A DNA stretch of 9,357 nucleotides from Bacillota bacterium (GCA_023461495.1 JAEYLA010000150.1:1-9357), one strand, 5' to 3'; counted from the first letter of the stretch, positions 1 to 5,732 are shown. The notes: generated from the sequence alone by a model not told the origin. Made by a program: numbers and translations.

Positions 1-547
1 TGGATTTTGTGGGGGTGAGCATGTTCGTTTCCGTGCAGGAAAGGCCGATCTTCTTTGGCGCGTCGAGCACGCGCAGGAAATCCGGCTGGCAACTTAAGCT
101 CAGGTCGCCGTACCCGGGAGAAAACCGAGGGCGCAAGGTGAATCCATCATTTAACCCTCCGGCGATCTCTTCCTGCGCCGCATCACAACAGCTTTCTAAA
201 AGCGCCGCAGCGCACGCCTGCAGCACAACGGCCGCGGGCATATCCGTCCGGCTGTAACGCTGCATGAGCCTGTCCACCCCCGCGCCCAACGTCGCAGCAA
301 AGAGATATGCTGCACCGCACCCTTCGAGGTGCCGTTTAAGGGCACGGCTGTTTAGCTGCAGCGGCCCCAGACGGATCGCTTCCCCTTCCAATTGCACGGG
401 CACGCGAAGATGCACCGCGTGAAAGCTTGCGGCACTTTGCAATGCGGGAATGCAGGCGTTTAATACGCTTTCCGTTTGCGCATCGGGATCCTGCCCGCGT
501 TTGTATCCCAAATACCGGAGCGCTTCCCGGCGGTCAAGCTCCACCAT
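1..547 (-). CDS. Stand-alone B12-dependent methionine synthase activation (AdoMet-binding) protein, C-terminus cut by window edge
   Basis: Translated by hand from ATG at 547-545; 182 codons lie in the window and the frame is still open at the left edge. The protein resembles the C-terminal reactivation domain of cobalamin-dependent methionine synthase (Met_synt_B12 family). That domain binds S-adenosylmethionine and reductively remethylates inactive cob(II)alamin. Visible signs are the early LRYLGYKRG segment (residues 10-18), the AdoMet-binding pattern R-x-x-P-G-Y at residues 141-146 (RFSPGY) and the conserved GLSCTETNMLTPTKS stretch (168-182). In E. coli this is a domain of MetH; here it begins with its own Met and a ribosome site (AAAGGAG) inside the end of metF, three bases after the metF stop. 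It is therefore a separate polypeptide, probably translationally coupled to metF. The partner MetH core is not in the window and may lie downstream. Family assignment is firm; the length of the missing C-terminus is unknown. Confidence 0.85.
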   Translation of the reverse strand, partial: MVELDRREALRYLGYKRGQDPDAQTESVLNACIPALQSAASFHAVHLRVPVQLEGEAIRLGPLQLNSRALKRHLEGCGAAYLFAATLGAGVDRLMQRYSRTDMPAAVVLQACAAALLESCCDAAQEEIAGGLNDGFTLRPRFSPGYGDLSLSCQPDFLRVLDAPKKIGLSCTETNMLTPTKS

Positions 548-550
548 CGC

Positions 551-1423
551 TCACTCCTTTGCCCGGAGGATATGGGAGAGATTGTGGAAGATGCCCGCCG
601 CAATCTCCGGCTTGTTCATCGTATATAGATGGATGCCATTGACGCCATTTGCAAGGAGGTCGATGATCTGTTCCGTTGCGTACGCAATGCCCGCCTGCTG
701 CATGGCAAGCGGATCATCGCCAAAACGGTCGAGAATGTTCAAGAACCGCGGCGGCAATGAGGTACCGGAAAGCTTGATGATGCGTGTGATCTGCTTTTTG
801 TTGATCACCGGCATGATGCCCGCGAGCACCGGCACGGAGATCCCCGCCTCGCGGATGCGGTACAAAAAGCGGTAGAGCACATTGTTGTCAAAAAACATCT
901 GGGTGGTCAAAAAGTCGCACCCCGCCTCCACCTTCTGCTTGAGGTGGGCGATGTCGTCCTTCTGGCTGACACTCTGCACATGCCCTTCCGGATAACATGC
1001 GCCGCCGATGGAGAACCCGCCGTGCGCGCGAATTTCATGCACCAGCTCGCTTGCGTAGGCATACTGCTGAGGTGACGGGAACGCCGCGTTTTCCGGGATG
1101 TCCCCGCGCAGCGCAAGGACGTTTTTGATGTTGCGGGCATCCAGCTCCGCGATGAGGCCGCGTACCTCATCCCTAGTGGAGGAAACGCACGTCAAATGCG
1201 CAAGCGCCGTGACGCCGCATGTTGTGATGTATTCCGCCAGCCGCACCGTGTTTTTGGAGGTGCCGCCGCTGGCGCCATAGGTGACGGAAATAAAATCGGG
1301 CTTCAGCTTTGCGGTTTCGCGCACCACTTCTTCCGCGCGTTCAAGCTCCGCATCCTGTTTGGGCGGAAACAGCTCGCAGGATACGGTGACGCGTTTTTCC
1401 CTGAGTAAATCTCGTATGAGCAT
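551..1423 (-). CDS. metF: 5,10-methylenetetrahydrofolate reductase
   Basis: Cytoplasmic FAD enzyme that reduces 5,10-methylene-THF to 5-methyl-THF, the methyl donor for methionine synthase. The 290 residues form one TIM-barrel domain of normal bacterial MetF length. Visible family marks are CELFPPK near the N-terminus, with Glu17 at the catalytic acid position, TYGASGGT (48-55), ALRGDIP (104-110, Asp108 at the flavin-contacting position) and TTQMFFDN in the middle of the chain. The start ATG has AGAAAGG seven bases upstream. The stop is three bases before the methionine synthase activation gene, so the two are surely cotranscribed. A 96-base gap separates it from metA; I see no terminator there and only a weak promoter candidate. 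It is therefore probably also reached by transcription from the metY promoter. No metV partner gene is seen in the window. Confidence 0.95.
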   Translation of the reverse strand: MLIRDLLREKRVTVSCELFPPKQDAELERAEEVVRETAKLKPDFISVTYGASGGTSKNTVRLAEYITTCGVTALAHLTCVSSTRDEVRGLIAELDARNIKNVLALRGDIPENAAFPSPQQYAYASELVHEIRAHGGFSIGGACYPEGHVQSVSQKDDIAHLKQKVEAGCDFLTTQMFFDNNVLYRFLYRIREAGISVPVLAGIMPVINKKQITRIIKLSGTSLPPRFLNILDRFGDDPLAMQQAGIAYATEQIIDLLANGVNGIHLYTMNKPEIAAGIFHNLSHILRAKE

Positions 1424-1478
1424 GATGGTACCTTTCTAATATGCGTACAGCCCCAAAAGCCTGTTGTTGATGGGAACT

Positions 1479-1507
1479 ACTCTACCATTACAGCATGGAT
1501 GGCACAA
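1479..1507 (-). promoter_or_regulatory. Weak candidate promoter in front of metF
   Basis: In the 96-base metA-metF gap the minus strand reads TTGTGC, 17 bases, TAGAGT. Each box shares about four of six bases with the sigma-A consensus, and the spacer is ideal. It would start metF about 50 bases upstream of its ATG. Matches this weak can arise by chance, so treat it as a suggestion only. Confidence 0.25.
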
Positions 1508-1519
1508 TAGAAAAAACTC

Positions 1520-2458
1520 CTATTTGCCTGTATGGGCGTATTCCCTGATCTTTTCCACCGCAAACGGCGTTTCCTGGTAGACAAAATAGTTGAGCCAGTT
1601 GGCAAAGAGCATGTTGCCATGCGCACGCCAGGTGACGCGGGGCGGCATAGAGCTGTCGTTGTCCGGGTAATAGTTGACGGGCGGCTCGATGGGAAGGCCC
1701 GCGTTCAGATCGCGCTTGTATTCCAGCTCCAGCGTTTCCGGGTCGTATTCGCTGTGGCCGGTCACAAATACGCGCCTGCCGTCGCGGCTGGCCGCAAGAT
1801 ACAGCCCCGCCTCCGGAGAGGCCGCCAATACCTCAAGCGCCGGGTGATTGAGAACATCCTGCGTGCGCACGGTGGTGTGGCGGCTGTGTGGGGCAAAGAA
1901 CTGGTCGTCAAAGCCGCGTACCAGCCGGTGCGTGCGGGTTTCCACCGTATGGGGGTACACGCCAAAGAGCTTTTTTGGAAGGGGCTGCTTGTCGATGCCG
2001 TAGTAATGGTACAGCGCCGCCTGCGCGCCCCAACAGATGAACAGCGAGGAAAACACGTTTTCCGTCGCCCAGCTTAACACCTTCTCAAGCTCCTGCCAGT
2101 AGGCGACCTCGGTGAAGTGCATCTGCTCCACGGGCGCGCCCGTGATGATAAGGCCGTCGAACTGCTCGTGCTTCACTTCATCAAACGTGCGGTAGAAGGT
2201 GTCAAGATGCGTGTGGTCGGTGTTGCGGGGCTGGTAGCTTGCCGTGCGCAATAGCGTCAGTTCCACCTGCAGGGAAGTGTTACCAAGGAGACGCAAAAGC
2301 TGCGTTTCCGTCACCGTCTTTGTGGGCATCAAGTTCATGGCCGCGATTCGTAAGGGGCGGATGTCTTGCTTGACGGCGCGCTCTTCATTCATCACAAAGA
2401 TGTTTTCACCGGTGAGGATATCGTAAGCGGGCAGGCCGTTGGGGATTTTCACGGGCAT
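1520..2458 (-). CDS. metA: Homoserine O-acetyltransferase, MetA family
   Basis: Activates homoserine for methionine synthesis by acylating its hydroxyl group. The 312 residues match the MetA family (glutamine-amidotransferase-like fold) over the full length, starting MPVKIPNGLPA. The catalytic cysteine is Cys142 in ICWGAQA; His235 and Glu237 in GHSEYD complete the triad. The acyl-CoA determinant at residue 111 is Glu, in TGAPVE. In characterised MetA proteins Glu111 goes with acetyl-CoA and Gly111 with succinyl-CoA, so this is predicted to be an acetyltransferase despite the common annotation as succinyltransferase. That agrees with the upstream neighbour MetY, which uses O-acetylhomoserine. 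A strong AGGAGG site precedes the ATG, and the gap to the metY stop is 24 bases, so the two form one operon under the metY leader. Confidence 0.95.
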   Translation of the reverse strand: MPVKIPNGLPAYDILTGENIFVMNEERAVKQDIRPLRIAAMNLMPTKTVTETQLLRLLGNTSLQVELTLLRTASYQPRNTDHTHLDTFYRTFDEVKHEQFDGLIITGAPVEQMHFTEVAYWQELEKVLSWATENVFSSLFICWGAQAALYHYYGIDKQPLPKKLFGVYPHTVETRTHRLVRGFDDQFFAPHSRHTTVRTQDVLNHPALEVLAASPEAGLYLAASRDGRRVFVTGHSEYDPETLELEYKRDLNAGLPIEPPVNYYPDNDSSMPPRVTWRAHGNMLFANWLNYFVYQETPFAVEKIREYAHTGK

Positions 2459-2482
2459 TGTGGGTTCCTCCTTCTGTTCCTG

Positions 2483-3769
2483 TTATTCCTGGGATTTTTT
2501 GAGCGCCTGGGCAAGGTCTTCGATCAAATCCTCCGGGTCCTCAATACCGATGGAAAGGCGGATCATATCCGGCGTGACGCCGGCGGCTTTGAGGCCCTCT
2601 TCGTTGAGTTGTGCGTGCGTGGTGCTGGCCGGGTGGACGACGAGGGAACGGACGTCGGAGACGTTTGCAAGCAGGGAGAAGAGCTCCAGCGCATCAATAA
2701 ATTTCCGTCCCGCTTCGGTACCGCCTTTGATGCCGAAGGTGAAGATGCCGCCGCAGCCGTTCCTAAAATACTGTTTGGCGCGCGCGTGGTAGGCGTCCTC
2801 TTCAAGCGCCGGATAATTGACCCACGCTACCTGCGCATGCGCTTTTAGATAGTTTGCGACGATCACGGCGTTTTCGGAGTGCTTGTTCATGCGCAGGCTC
2901 AGGGTCTCAATGCCCTGCAGCAGCAAAAACGCGTTGAAGGGAGACAGGCACGCGCCGGTATCGCGCAGGAAGCCCGCGCGCAGCTTCGCCAAATACCCCG
3001 CCGCGCCAAGATCTGCATACACAAGGCCGTGGTAGCTTTCATCGGGCGTATTGTATTCTTTGAAGCGGGGATTGTTTTTGAAGGAGAACGTGCCAAGATC
3101 GGTGACGGAGCCGCCCATGGAGTTGCCGTGCCCGCCCATGTATTTGGTGAGGGAGTGGGCGACGATATCGATGCCGCAGGCCTTGGAATCGATGAGGTAC
3201 GGTGTGCCGAAGGTGTTGTCCGCGATGACGGGCAGACCATGTTTGTGTGCGATTTCAGCAATCTTCAAAAAGTTCGGGATGTTGATGTTGGGGTTGCCGA
3301 GGGTTTCCAGGTACACGCAACGGGTTTTTTCGTTGATCAGGGACTCCAGCTTCGTAAAGTCCTCCGGGTCCACGGAATGGACCTTGATGCCGTAGCGAAG
3401 CTCAAATCGTTGGAACAGCAGCGTGTAGGTGCCGCCATAGAGCGTGGAAAGGGAAATGATCTCACTGCCGGTTTCAGCCAGGTTTTGAATGGCAGCGAGT
3501 ATGGCCGCCATGCCGGAGGCAAAGCACACTGTGCCCACGCCGCCTTCCAACGCCGTGACGCGCTCTTCGAGCACCGCAACGGTGGGGTTGCCCAGGCGTG
3601 TATAGATGCTGCCGGGCTTCTGCAGCGCAAACTGCGCCGCGGCGTCGGCCGCATCCTCAAACTGATAGGCGGTTGTCTGGTAGATGGGAACGGCGCGTGC
3701 GCCTGTCGTAGGATCGGGCGCATAGCCCGCGTGGGCCTGCAGGGTATCAAACCGGTATTGCTTTGCCAT
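2483..3769 (-). CDS. metY: O-acetylhomoserine sulfhydrylase (O-acetylhomoserine aminocarboxypropyltransferase)
   Basis: PLP enzyme of the Cys/Met metabolism family that combines O-acetylhomoserine with sulfide to give homocysteine and acetate in the cytoplasm. At 428 residues it has the length typical of MetY; cystathionine gamma-synthases and lyases are usually shorter (about 380-400). Visible motifs are YTRLGNPT (56-63), FASGMAA (83-89), the YGGTY loop (111-115), ADNTFGTPYL (183-192) and the PLP lysine Lys209 in AHSLTKYMGGHG. The start ATG has AGGAGG nine bases upstream. It is the first enzyme gene behind a methionine-rich leader peptide and an intrinsic terminator, so its expression should depend on read-through of that attenuator. 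Other PLP gamma-family activities are possible, but the length, motifs and MetA neighbour all favour MetY. Confidence 0.95.
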   Translation of the reverse strand: MAKQYRFDTLQAHAGYAPDPTTGARAVPIYQTTAYQFEDAADAAAQFALQKPGSIYTRLGNPTVAVLEERVTALEGGVGTVCFASGMAAILAAIQNLAETGSEIISLSTLYGGTYTLLFQRFELRYGIKVHSVDPEDFTKLESLINEKTRCVYLETLGNPNINIPNFLKIAEIAHKHGLPVIADNTFGTPYLIDSKACGIDIVAHSLTKYMGGHGNSMGGSVTDLGTFSFKNNPRFKEYNTPDESYHGLVYADLGAAGYLAKLRAGFLRDTGACLSPFNAFLLLQGIETLSLRMNKHSENAVIVANYLKAHAQVAWVNYPALEEDAYHARAKQYFRNGCGGIFTFGIKGGTEAGRKFIDALELFSLLANVSDVRSLVVHPASTTHAQLNEEGLKAAGVTPDMIRLSIGIEDPEDLIEDLAQALKKSQE

Positions 3770-3821
3770 TCGTCATATCCTCCTGAAAATCTTTATAGAA
3801 GCGTATCGTATGCAACCAATG

Positions 3822-3857
3822 AAAAAGGCCCTGCTTCGCGTCTTGCGAAGCAGGGCC
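3822..3857 (-). terminator. Intrinsic terminator in the met leader (attenuator)
   Basis: On the minus strand a perfect 13-bp stem, GGCCCTGCTTCGC (3857-3845) with GCGAAGCAGGGCC (3839-3827), closes a five-base loop and is followed by TTTTTC. This is a textbook Rho-independent terminator. It lies 25 bases after the leader-peptide stop and 52 bases before the metY start. It therefore cannot terminate a preceding structural gene, and an attenuation role is the natural reading. Its 5' arm can pair alternatively with codons 26-30 of the leader peptide gene. Confidence 0.93.
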
Positions 3858-3977
3858 AAAGCAACAAAACCTGGCGTTCCCGCTAGATTGCCGTCTCCGG
3901 CATTCGCAACACGCAAATTGGCGCGGAACGCATCATCATTCCGCGCTTGGGCATCATCATGGAAACAACTGCGAACG
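3843..3977 (-). promoter_or_regulatory. Predicted antiterminator and alternative pairings of the met leader RNA
   Basis: Four segments can be paired by eye on the minus-strand RNA. Segment 1 (3977-3969, CGUUCGCAG, codons 3-6) pairs with segment 2 (3909-3901, UUGCGAAUG, codons 26-28), nine pairs including two G-U. Segment 2 extended to 3897 (UUGCGAAUGCCGG) pairs with segment 3 (3854-3843, CCUGCUUCGCAA). That helix has seven pairs, a bulged U, two pairs, one C-U mismatch and two pairs. Segment 3 is the 5' arm of the terminator, so 2:3 and the terminator exclude each other. A ribosome waiting at Met codons 9-11 would cover segment 1 and free segment 2 for antitermination. The pairings are seen in the sequence; their use in the cell is inference, and no folding energy was computed. 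Confidence 0.6.
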
Positions 3978-3984
3978 GCTTCAT
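3883..3984 (-). CDS. Methionine-rich leader peptide (33 residues) of the metY operon
   Basis: A short reading frame starts with ATG at 3984-3982 and ends with TAG at 3885-3883. It has an ideal ribosome site, AAAGGAGG, eight bases before the start. Eight of 33 residues are methionine: Met1, the run 9-11, the run 16-18, and Met28. The core reads MMMPKRGMMM. There is no signal peptide or recognisable domain. It lies about 34 bases behind the predicted transcription start and directly before a terminator and a methionine operon, exactly as trp, his, leu and thr leader peptides do in enterobacteria. The likely job is to sense charged tRNA-Met through ribosome stalling at the Met runs; the peptide itself need have no function. 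The second Met run lies at the loop of an 8-bp hairpin (3946-3921). I know of no described methionine leader peptide of this kind, but cannot search. Confidence 0.85.
   Translation of the reverse strand: MKPFAVVSMMMPKRGMMMRSAPICVLRMPETAI
3921..3946 (-). repeat. Inverted repeat / hairpin around the second Met-Met-Met run
   Basis: GCGCGGAA (3946-3939) and UUCCGCGC (3928-3921) form a perfect 8-bp stem with a ten-base loop that holds most of Met codons 16-18. It nests inside the segment 1:segment 2 pairing of the leader. It could act as a pause hairpin that keeps polymerase and ribosome in step. Part of its 3' arm (GCGUUCCGC, 3931-3923) can also pair, with one bulge, with GCGGGAACGC (3883-3874) just after the leader stop. 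Confidence 0.65.
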
Positions 3985-3992
3985 GAAACGTT

Positions 3993-4000
3993 CCTCCTTT
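3993..4000 (-). promoter_or_regulatory. Ribosome binding site of the Met leader peptide
   Basis: AAAGGAGG on the minus strand, eight bases upstream of the leader ATG. It is as strong as the sites of the enzyme genes in this window, which is the main evidence that the 33-codon frame is really translated. Confidence 0.85.
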
Positions 4001-4024
4001 CCTCGCGTGTCGGGGTTGTATGCA

Positions 4025-4054
4025 ATGGTACCTTAGGGACAGGCACACTGTCAA
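4025..4054 (-). promoter_or_regulatory. Sigma-A type promoter of the methionine operon
   Basis: On the minus strand, TTGACA (4054-4049) is a perfect -35 box, followed by an 18-base spacer and TACCAT (4030-4025) as the -10 box (four of six). Transcription should begin near 4018, giving about 34 bases before the leader-peptide start. The inverted repeat GACAG-GCACA-CTGTC (4038-4052) covers most of the -35 box and the adjoining spacer and could be an operator. The promoter begins 18 bases past the gdhA stop. Confidence 0.75.
4038..4052. repeat. Short palindrome overlapping the met promoter -35 box
   Basis: GACAG-GCACA-CTGTC is a perfect 5-bp inverted repeat with a five-base centre, lying within the promoter of the leader-metY transcript. 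Position alone suggests a repressor or activator site. It could equally be chance, or a weak hairpin just after gdhA. No run of T follows it, so it is not a usual terminator. Confidence 0.35.
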
Positions 4055-4071
4055 GCAAAATATATTTTTTA

Positions 4072-5421
4072 TCAGTAGGCCACGCCTTGGGCAAGCATGG
4101 CGTCCGCCACCTTCAAGAAGCCCGCGACGTTCGCGCCAAGCACCAGGTTTCCCGTCTCGCCGAATTCCTCGGAGGCGGTATACGCTTTCTGGTAGATGCC
4201 TGTCATAACGGATTTGAGCATGGCGTCCACCTCTTCAAACGGCCAGCTCAGCCGCTGGCTGTTTTGCGCCATCTCGAGCGCCGAGGTCGCAACGCCGCCC
4301 GCGTTTGCGGCCTTGCCCGGCCCATAGGAAACGCCCGCCTGCAAAAATGCGTCCACAGCCTCCGGCGTGCAGGGCATGTTTGCGCCCTCCGCCACGGCGA
4401 TGCAGCCATTTTTGATGAGCAGCCGCGCGCTGCTGCCGTCAAGCTCGTTCTGTGTTGCGCAGGGCAGGGCGATGTCACAGGGGATGCTCCAGATATCATG
4501 GCACCCTTCGTGATATTCTGCGCCTTTTATATGCGCGGTATACGCGCTCAGCCTGCAGCGCTCCACTTCCTTAAGCTGCTTTACGATGTTAAGGCGGACG
4601 CCTTCTTTGTCATACATATAGCCGCAGGAATCGCTCATCGCGACAACCGTAGCGCCCAGCGCCATCGCTTTTTCAGCCGCATAGATGGCGACGTTTCCGG
4701 AGCCGGAAACGACGACGGTCTTTCCTTCAAACGCGGTGCCCCTTTGCTTTAGCATCTCCTCTGTGAAGTAGCACACACCGTAGCCGGTCGCCTCTTTGCG
4801 GCCAAGCGAGCCGCCATAGGAAAGGCCTTTTCCGGTCAGTACGCCGGTGACGTCGTTCTTTACGCGCTTATATTGTCCGTACAGGTAACCAATCTCCCTT
4901 GCACCCACGCCGATATCGCCCGCGGGAACATCCGTATCCGGGCCGATGTGGTGCCTTAGCTCCGTCATGAAGGATTGGCAGAAGCGCATGATCTCCATAT
5001 CGCTTTTGCCCTTGGGATCAAAGTCCGCGCCGCCCTTTGCGCCGCCGATGGGAAGTCCGGTCAGGGCGTTTTTAAAAATCTGCTCAAACCCGAGGAACTT
5101 CAGGATGGAAGCATTGACGGAAGGATGAAACCGCAGCCCGCCCTTATAGGGCCCGATGGCGGAATTGAACTGGTAGCGGTAGCCGCGGTTGACGCGGACT
5201 TTTCCTGCGTCGTCCATCCAGCTCACGCGGAACTGTATGACGCGCTCGGGTTCTACAATGCGCTCCAGAATGCCCATTTTCTCAAGCTCCGGGCGGCATT
5301 TGATGACCGGGGCGAGTGAGTGGAGGACCTCTGTTACAGCCTGTAAAAATTCGGGTTCACATGGGTTGCGAAGCGCAAGCTCGTCGAGTACGCCTGCAAT
5401 ATAAGGATTGTGTGCCTGCAT
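4072..5421 (-). CDS. gdhA: Glutamate dehydrogenase, hexameric type, probably NADP-dependent
   Basis: Catalyses reversible reductive amination of 2-oxoglutarate with ammonia to glutamate. With the start chosen here (ATG at 5421-5419, AAGGAGG just upstream) the protein has 449 residues, close to the 447 of E. coli GdhA, and it aligns from the first helix onward. Key stretches are the substrate-binding GPYKGGLRFHP (90-100, Lys93), PIGGAKGG (124-131) with catalytic Lys129, DVPAGDIGVG (164-173) with catalytic Asp169, and the Rossmann motif VSGSGNVA (238-245). The C-terminus VADAMLAQGVAY also matches the family. An upstream TTG at 5496 would add 25 residues but has no ribosome site and lies in a structured leader, so I rejected it. 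The gene has its own promoter and leader. No convincing terminator follows it before the met promoter. The coenzyme preference is inferred from overall likeness to GdhA. Confidence 0.95.
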   Translation of the reverse strand: MQAHNPYIAGVLDELALRNPCEPEFLQAVTEVLHSLAPVIKCRPELEKMGILERIVEPERVIQFRVSWMDDAGKVRVNRGYRYQFNSAIGPYKGGLRFHPSVNASILKFLGFEQIFKNALTGLPIGGAKGGADFDPKGKSDMEIMRFCQSFMTELRHHIGPDTDVPAGDIGVGAREIGYLYGQYKRVKNDVTGVLTGKGLSYGGSLGRKEATGYGVCYFTEEMLKQRGTAFEGKTVVVSGSGNVAIYAAEKAMALGATVVAMSDSCGYMYDKEGVRLNIVKQLKEVERCRLSAYTAHIKGAEYHEGCHDIWSIPCDIALPCATQNELDGSSARLLIKNGCIAVAEGANMPCTPEAVDAFLQAGVSYGPGKAANAGGVATSALEMAQNSQRLSWPFEEVDAMLKSVMTGIYQKAYTASEEFGETGNLVLGANVAGFLKVADAMLAQGVAY

Positions 5422-5425
5422 ATTG

Positions 5426-5432
5426 CCTCCTT
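5426..5432 (-). promoter_or_regulatory. Ribosome binding site that fixes the gdhA start
   Basis: AAGGAGG on the minus strand ends four bases before ATG at 5421. The spacing is on the short side but the match is strong, while the longer reading frame starting at TTG 5496 has nothing comparable. It therefore decides for the 449-residue protein. Confidence 0.8.
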
Positions 5433-5454
5433 GCAATGTTGCCAAAACTATCTG

Positions 5455-5470
5455 ACAGGGGAGCCCCTGT
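5455..5470 (-). repeat. Hairpin in the gdhA leader
   Basis: ACAGGG-GCTC-CCCTGT forms a GC-rich stem of six pairs with a four-base loop, about 34 bases upstream of the gdhA start. No run of T follows, so it does not look like a terminator. It may be the last helix of a regulated leader or an mRNA-stabilising hairpin. Confidence 0.5.
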
Positions 5471-5488
5471 TCGGAAGCGATTCTATGG

Positions 5489-5544
5489 GGAATCAATGCC
5501 GGCTAATTGAATATGCCGGATTAGGCTGCATATTTATTGATTCC
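5489..5544 (-). promoter_or_regulatory. Nested inverted-repeat RNA structure in the gdhA leader
   Basis: The minus-strand RNA can form an outer 9-bp helix, GGAAUCAAU (5544-5536) with AUUGAUUCC (5497-5489). It encloses a 7-bp helix, AAUAUGC (5534-5528) with GCAUAUU (5516-5510), with an 11-base loop. The loop contains CUAAU, complementary to AUUAG in the single-stranded side between the helices, so a pseudoknot is possible. Alternatively CCGGC and GCCGG can pair. Both helices are perfect. This could be a riboswitch-like or protein-binding leader element of gdhA; I do not recognise it as a known class. Confidence 0.5.
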
Positions 5545-5605
5545 ACAGGATGCAGAAGCCCCGTTGGGACAGCTACATATTATATAAATAGCGAATGTTG
5601 CATAT

Positions 5606-5635
5606 ATTATATATGACATGATAGCAAAAAATCAA
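5606..5635 (-). promoter_or_regulatory. Sigma-A type promoter of gdhA
   Basis: On the minus strand, TTGATT (5635-5630), an 18-base spacer, and a perfect TATAAT (5611-5606) sit in an AT-rich stretch just past the gat terminator. Transcription would begin near 5599, giving a leader of about 178 bases. A second TATAAT lies about 25 bases further downstream but lacks a good -35 box. Confidence 0.65.
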
Positions 5636-5638
5636 TGC

Positions 5639-5674
5639 AAAAAACAGGAACAACGATGATCGCCGCTCCTGTTT
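5639..5674 (-). terminator. Intrinsic terminator of the aspS/gatC-gatA-gatB operon
   Basis: The minus strand forms a long hairpin: AAACAGGAGCGGCGA (5674-5660), loop TCA, TCGTTGTTCCTGTTT (5656-5642). That is fifteen pairs including three G-U, and the final TTT runs on into TTT. It lies about 60 bases after the gatB stop and just before the gdhA promoter, so it separates the two transcription units. Confidence 0.88.
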
Positions 5675-5732
5675 GATATGTTTTTCAAAACATCTCAATA
5701 TTTAAGAGACATGCATACTTATACGATAGGAT
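5675..5732. other. gatB 3' untranslated stretch
   Basis: AT-rich spacer between the gatB stop and the terminator hairpin. It holds a small inverted repeat, ATGTTTT-TC-AAAACAT (5678-5693), too weak and without a T run to be a terminator of its own. The rest of the gdhA-gatB gap (5422-5638) holds the gdhA promoter and leader elements listed separately; I see no gene in it. Confidence 0.5.

Noticed and set aside
1424..1519. Terminator or second leader peptide between metA and metF
   Set aside because: Only very weak stems without a T run are visible, and the ATG triplets there meet a stop within a few codons and lack ribosome sites.
2879..3886. 335-codon plus-strand reading frame opposite metY
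   Set aside because: It is antisense to a clear full-length metY, has no family likeness, and runs over the attenuator. Long antisense frames are expected in GC-rich genes.
3858..4020. SAM-I (S-box) riboswitch or Met T-box in the metY leader
   Set aside because: I looked for the conserved S-box core and for the T-box motif (AGGGUGGNACCGCG) and found neither. The space is taken by the leader peptide gene.
3773..4054. 93-codon minus-strand reading frame upstream of metY
   Set aside because: It runs through the terminator hairpin and through the -35 box of the promoter, has no ribosome site, and is out of frame with the well-initiated Met leader peptide that occupies the same bases.
5422..5496. 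N-terminal extension of GdhA from a TTG at 5496
   Set aside because: There is no ribosome site at 5496, the extra 25 residues do not resemble GDH, and AAGGAGG stands before ATG 5421, which gives the normal family length.
5678..5693. Inverted repeat ATGTTTT/AAAACAT as a terminator of gatB
   Set aside because: It is AT-only in most of its stem with a two-base loop and no T run. The strong hairpin at 5642-5674 just after it is the terminator.
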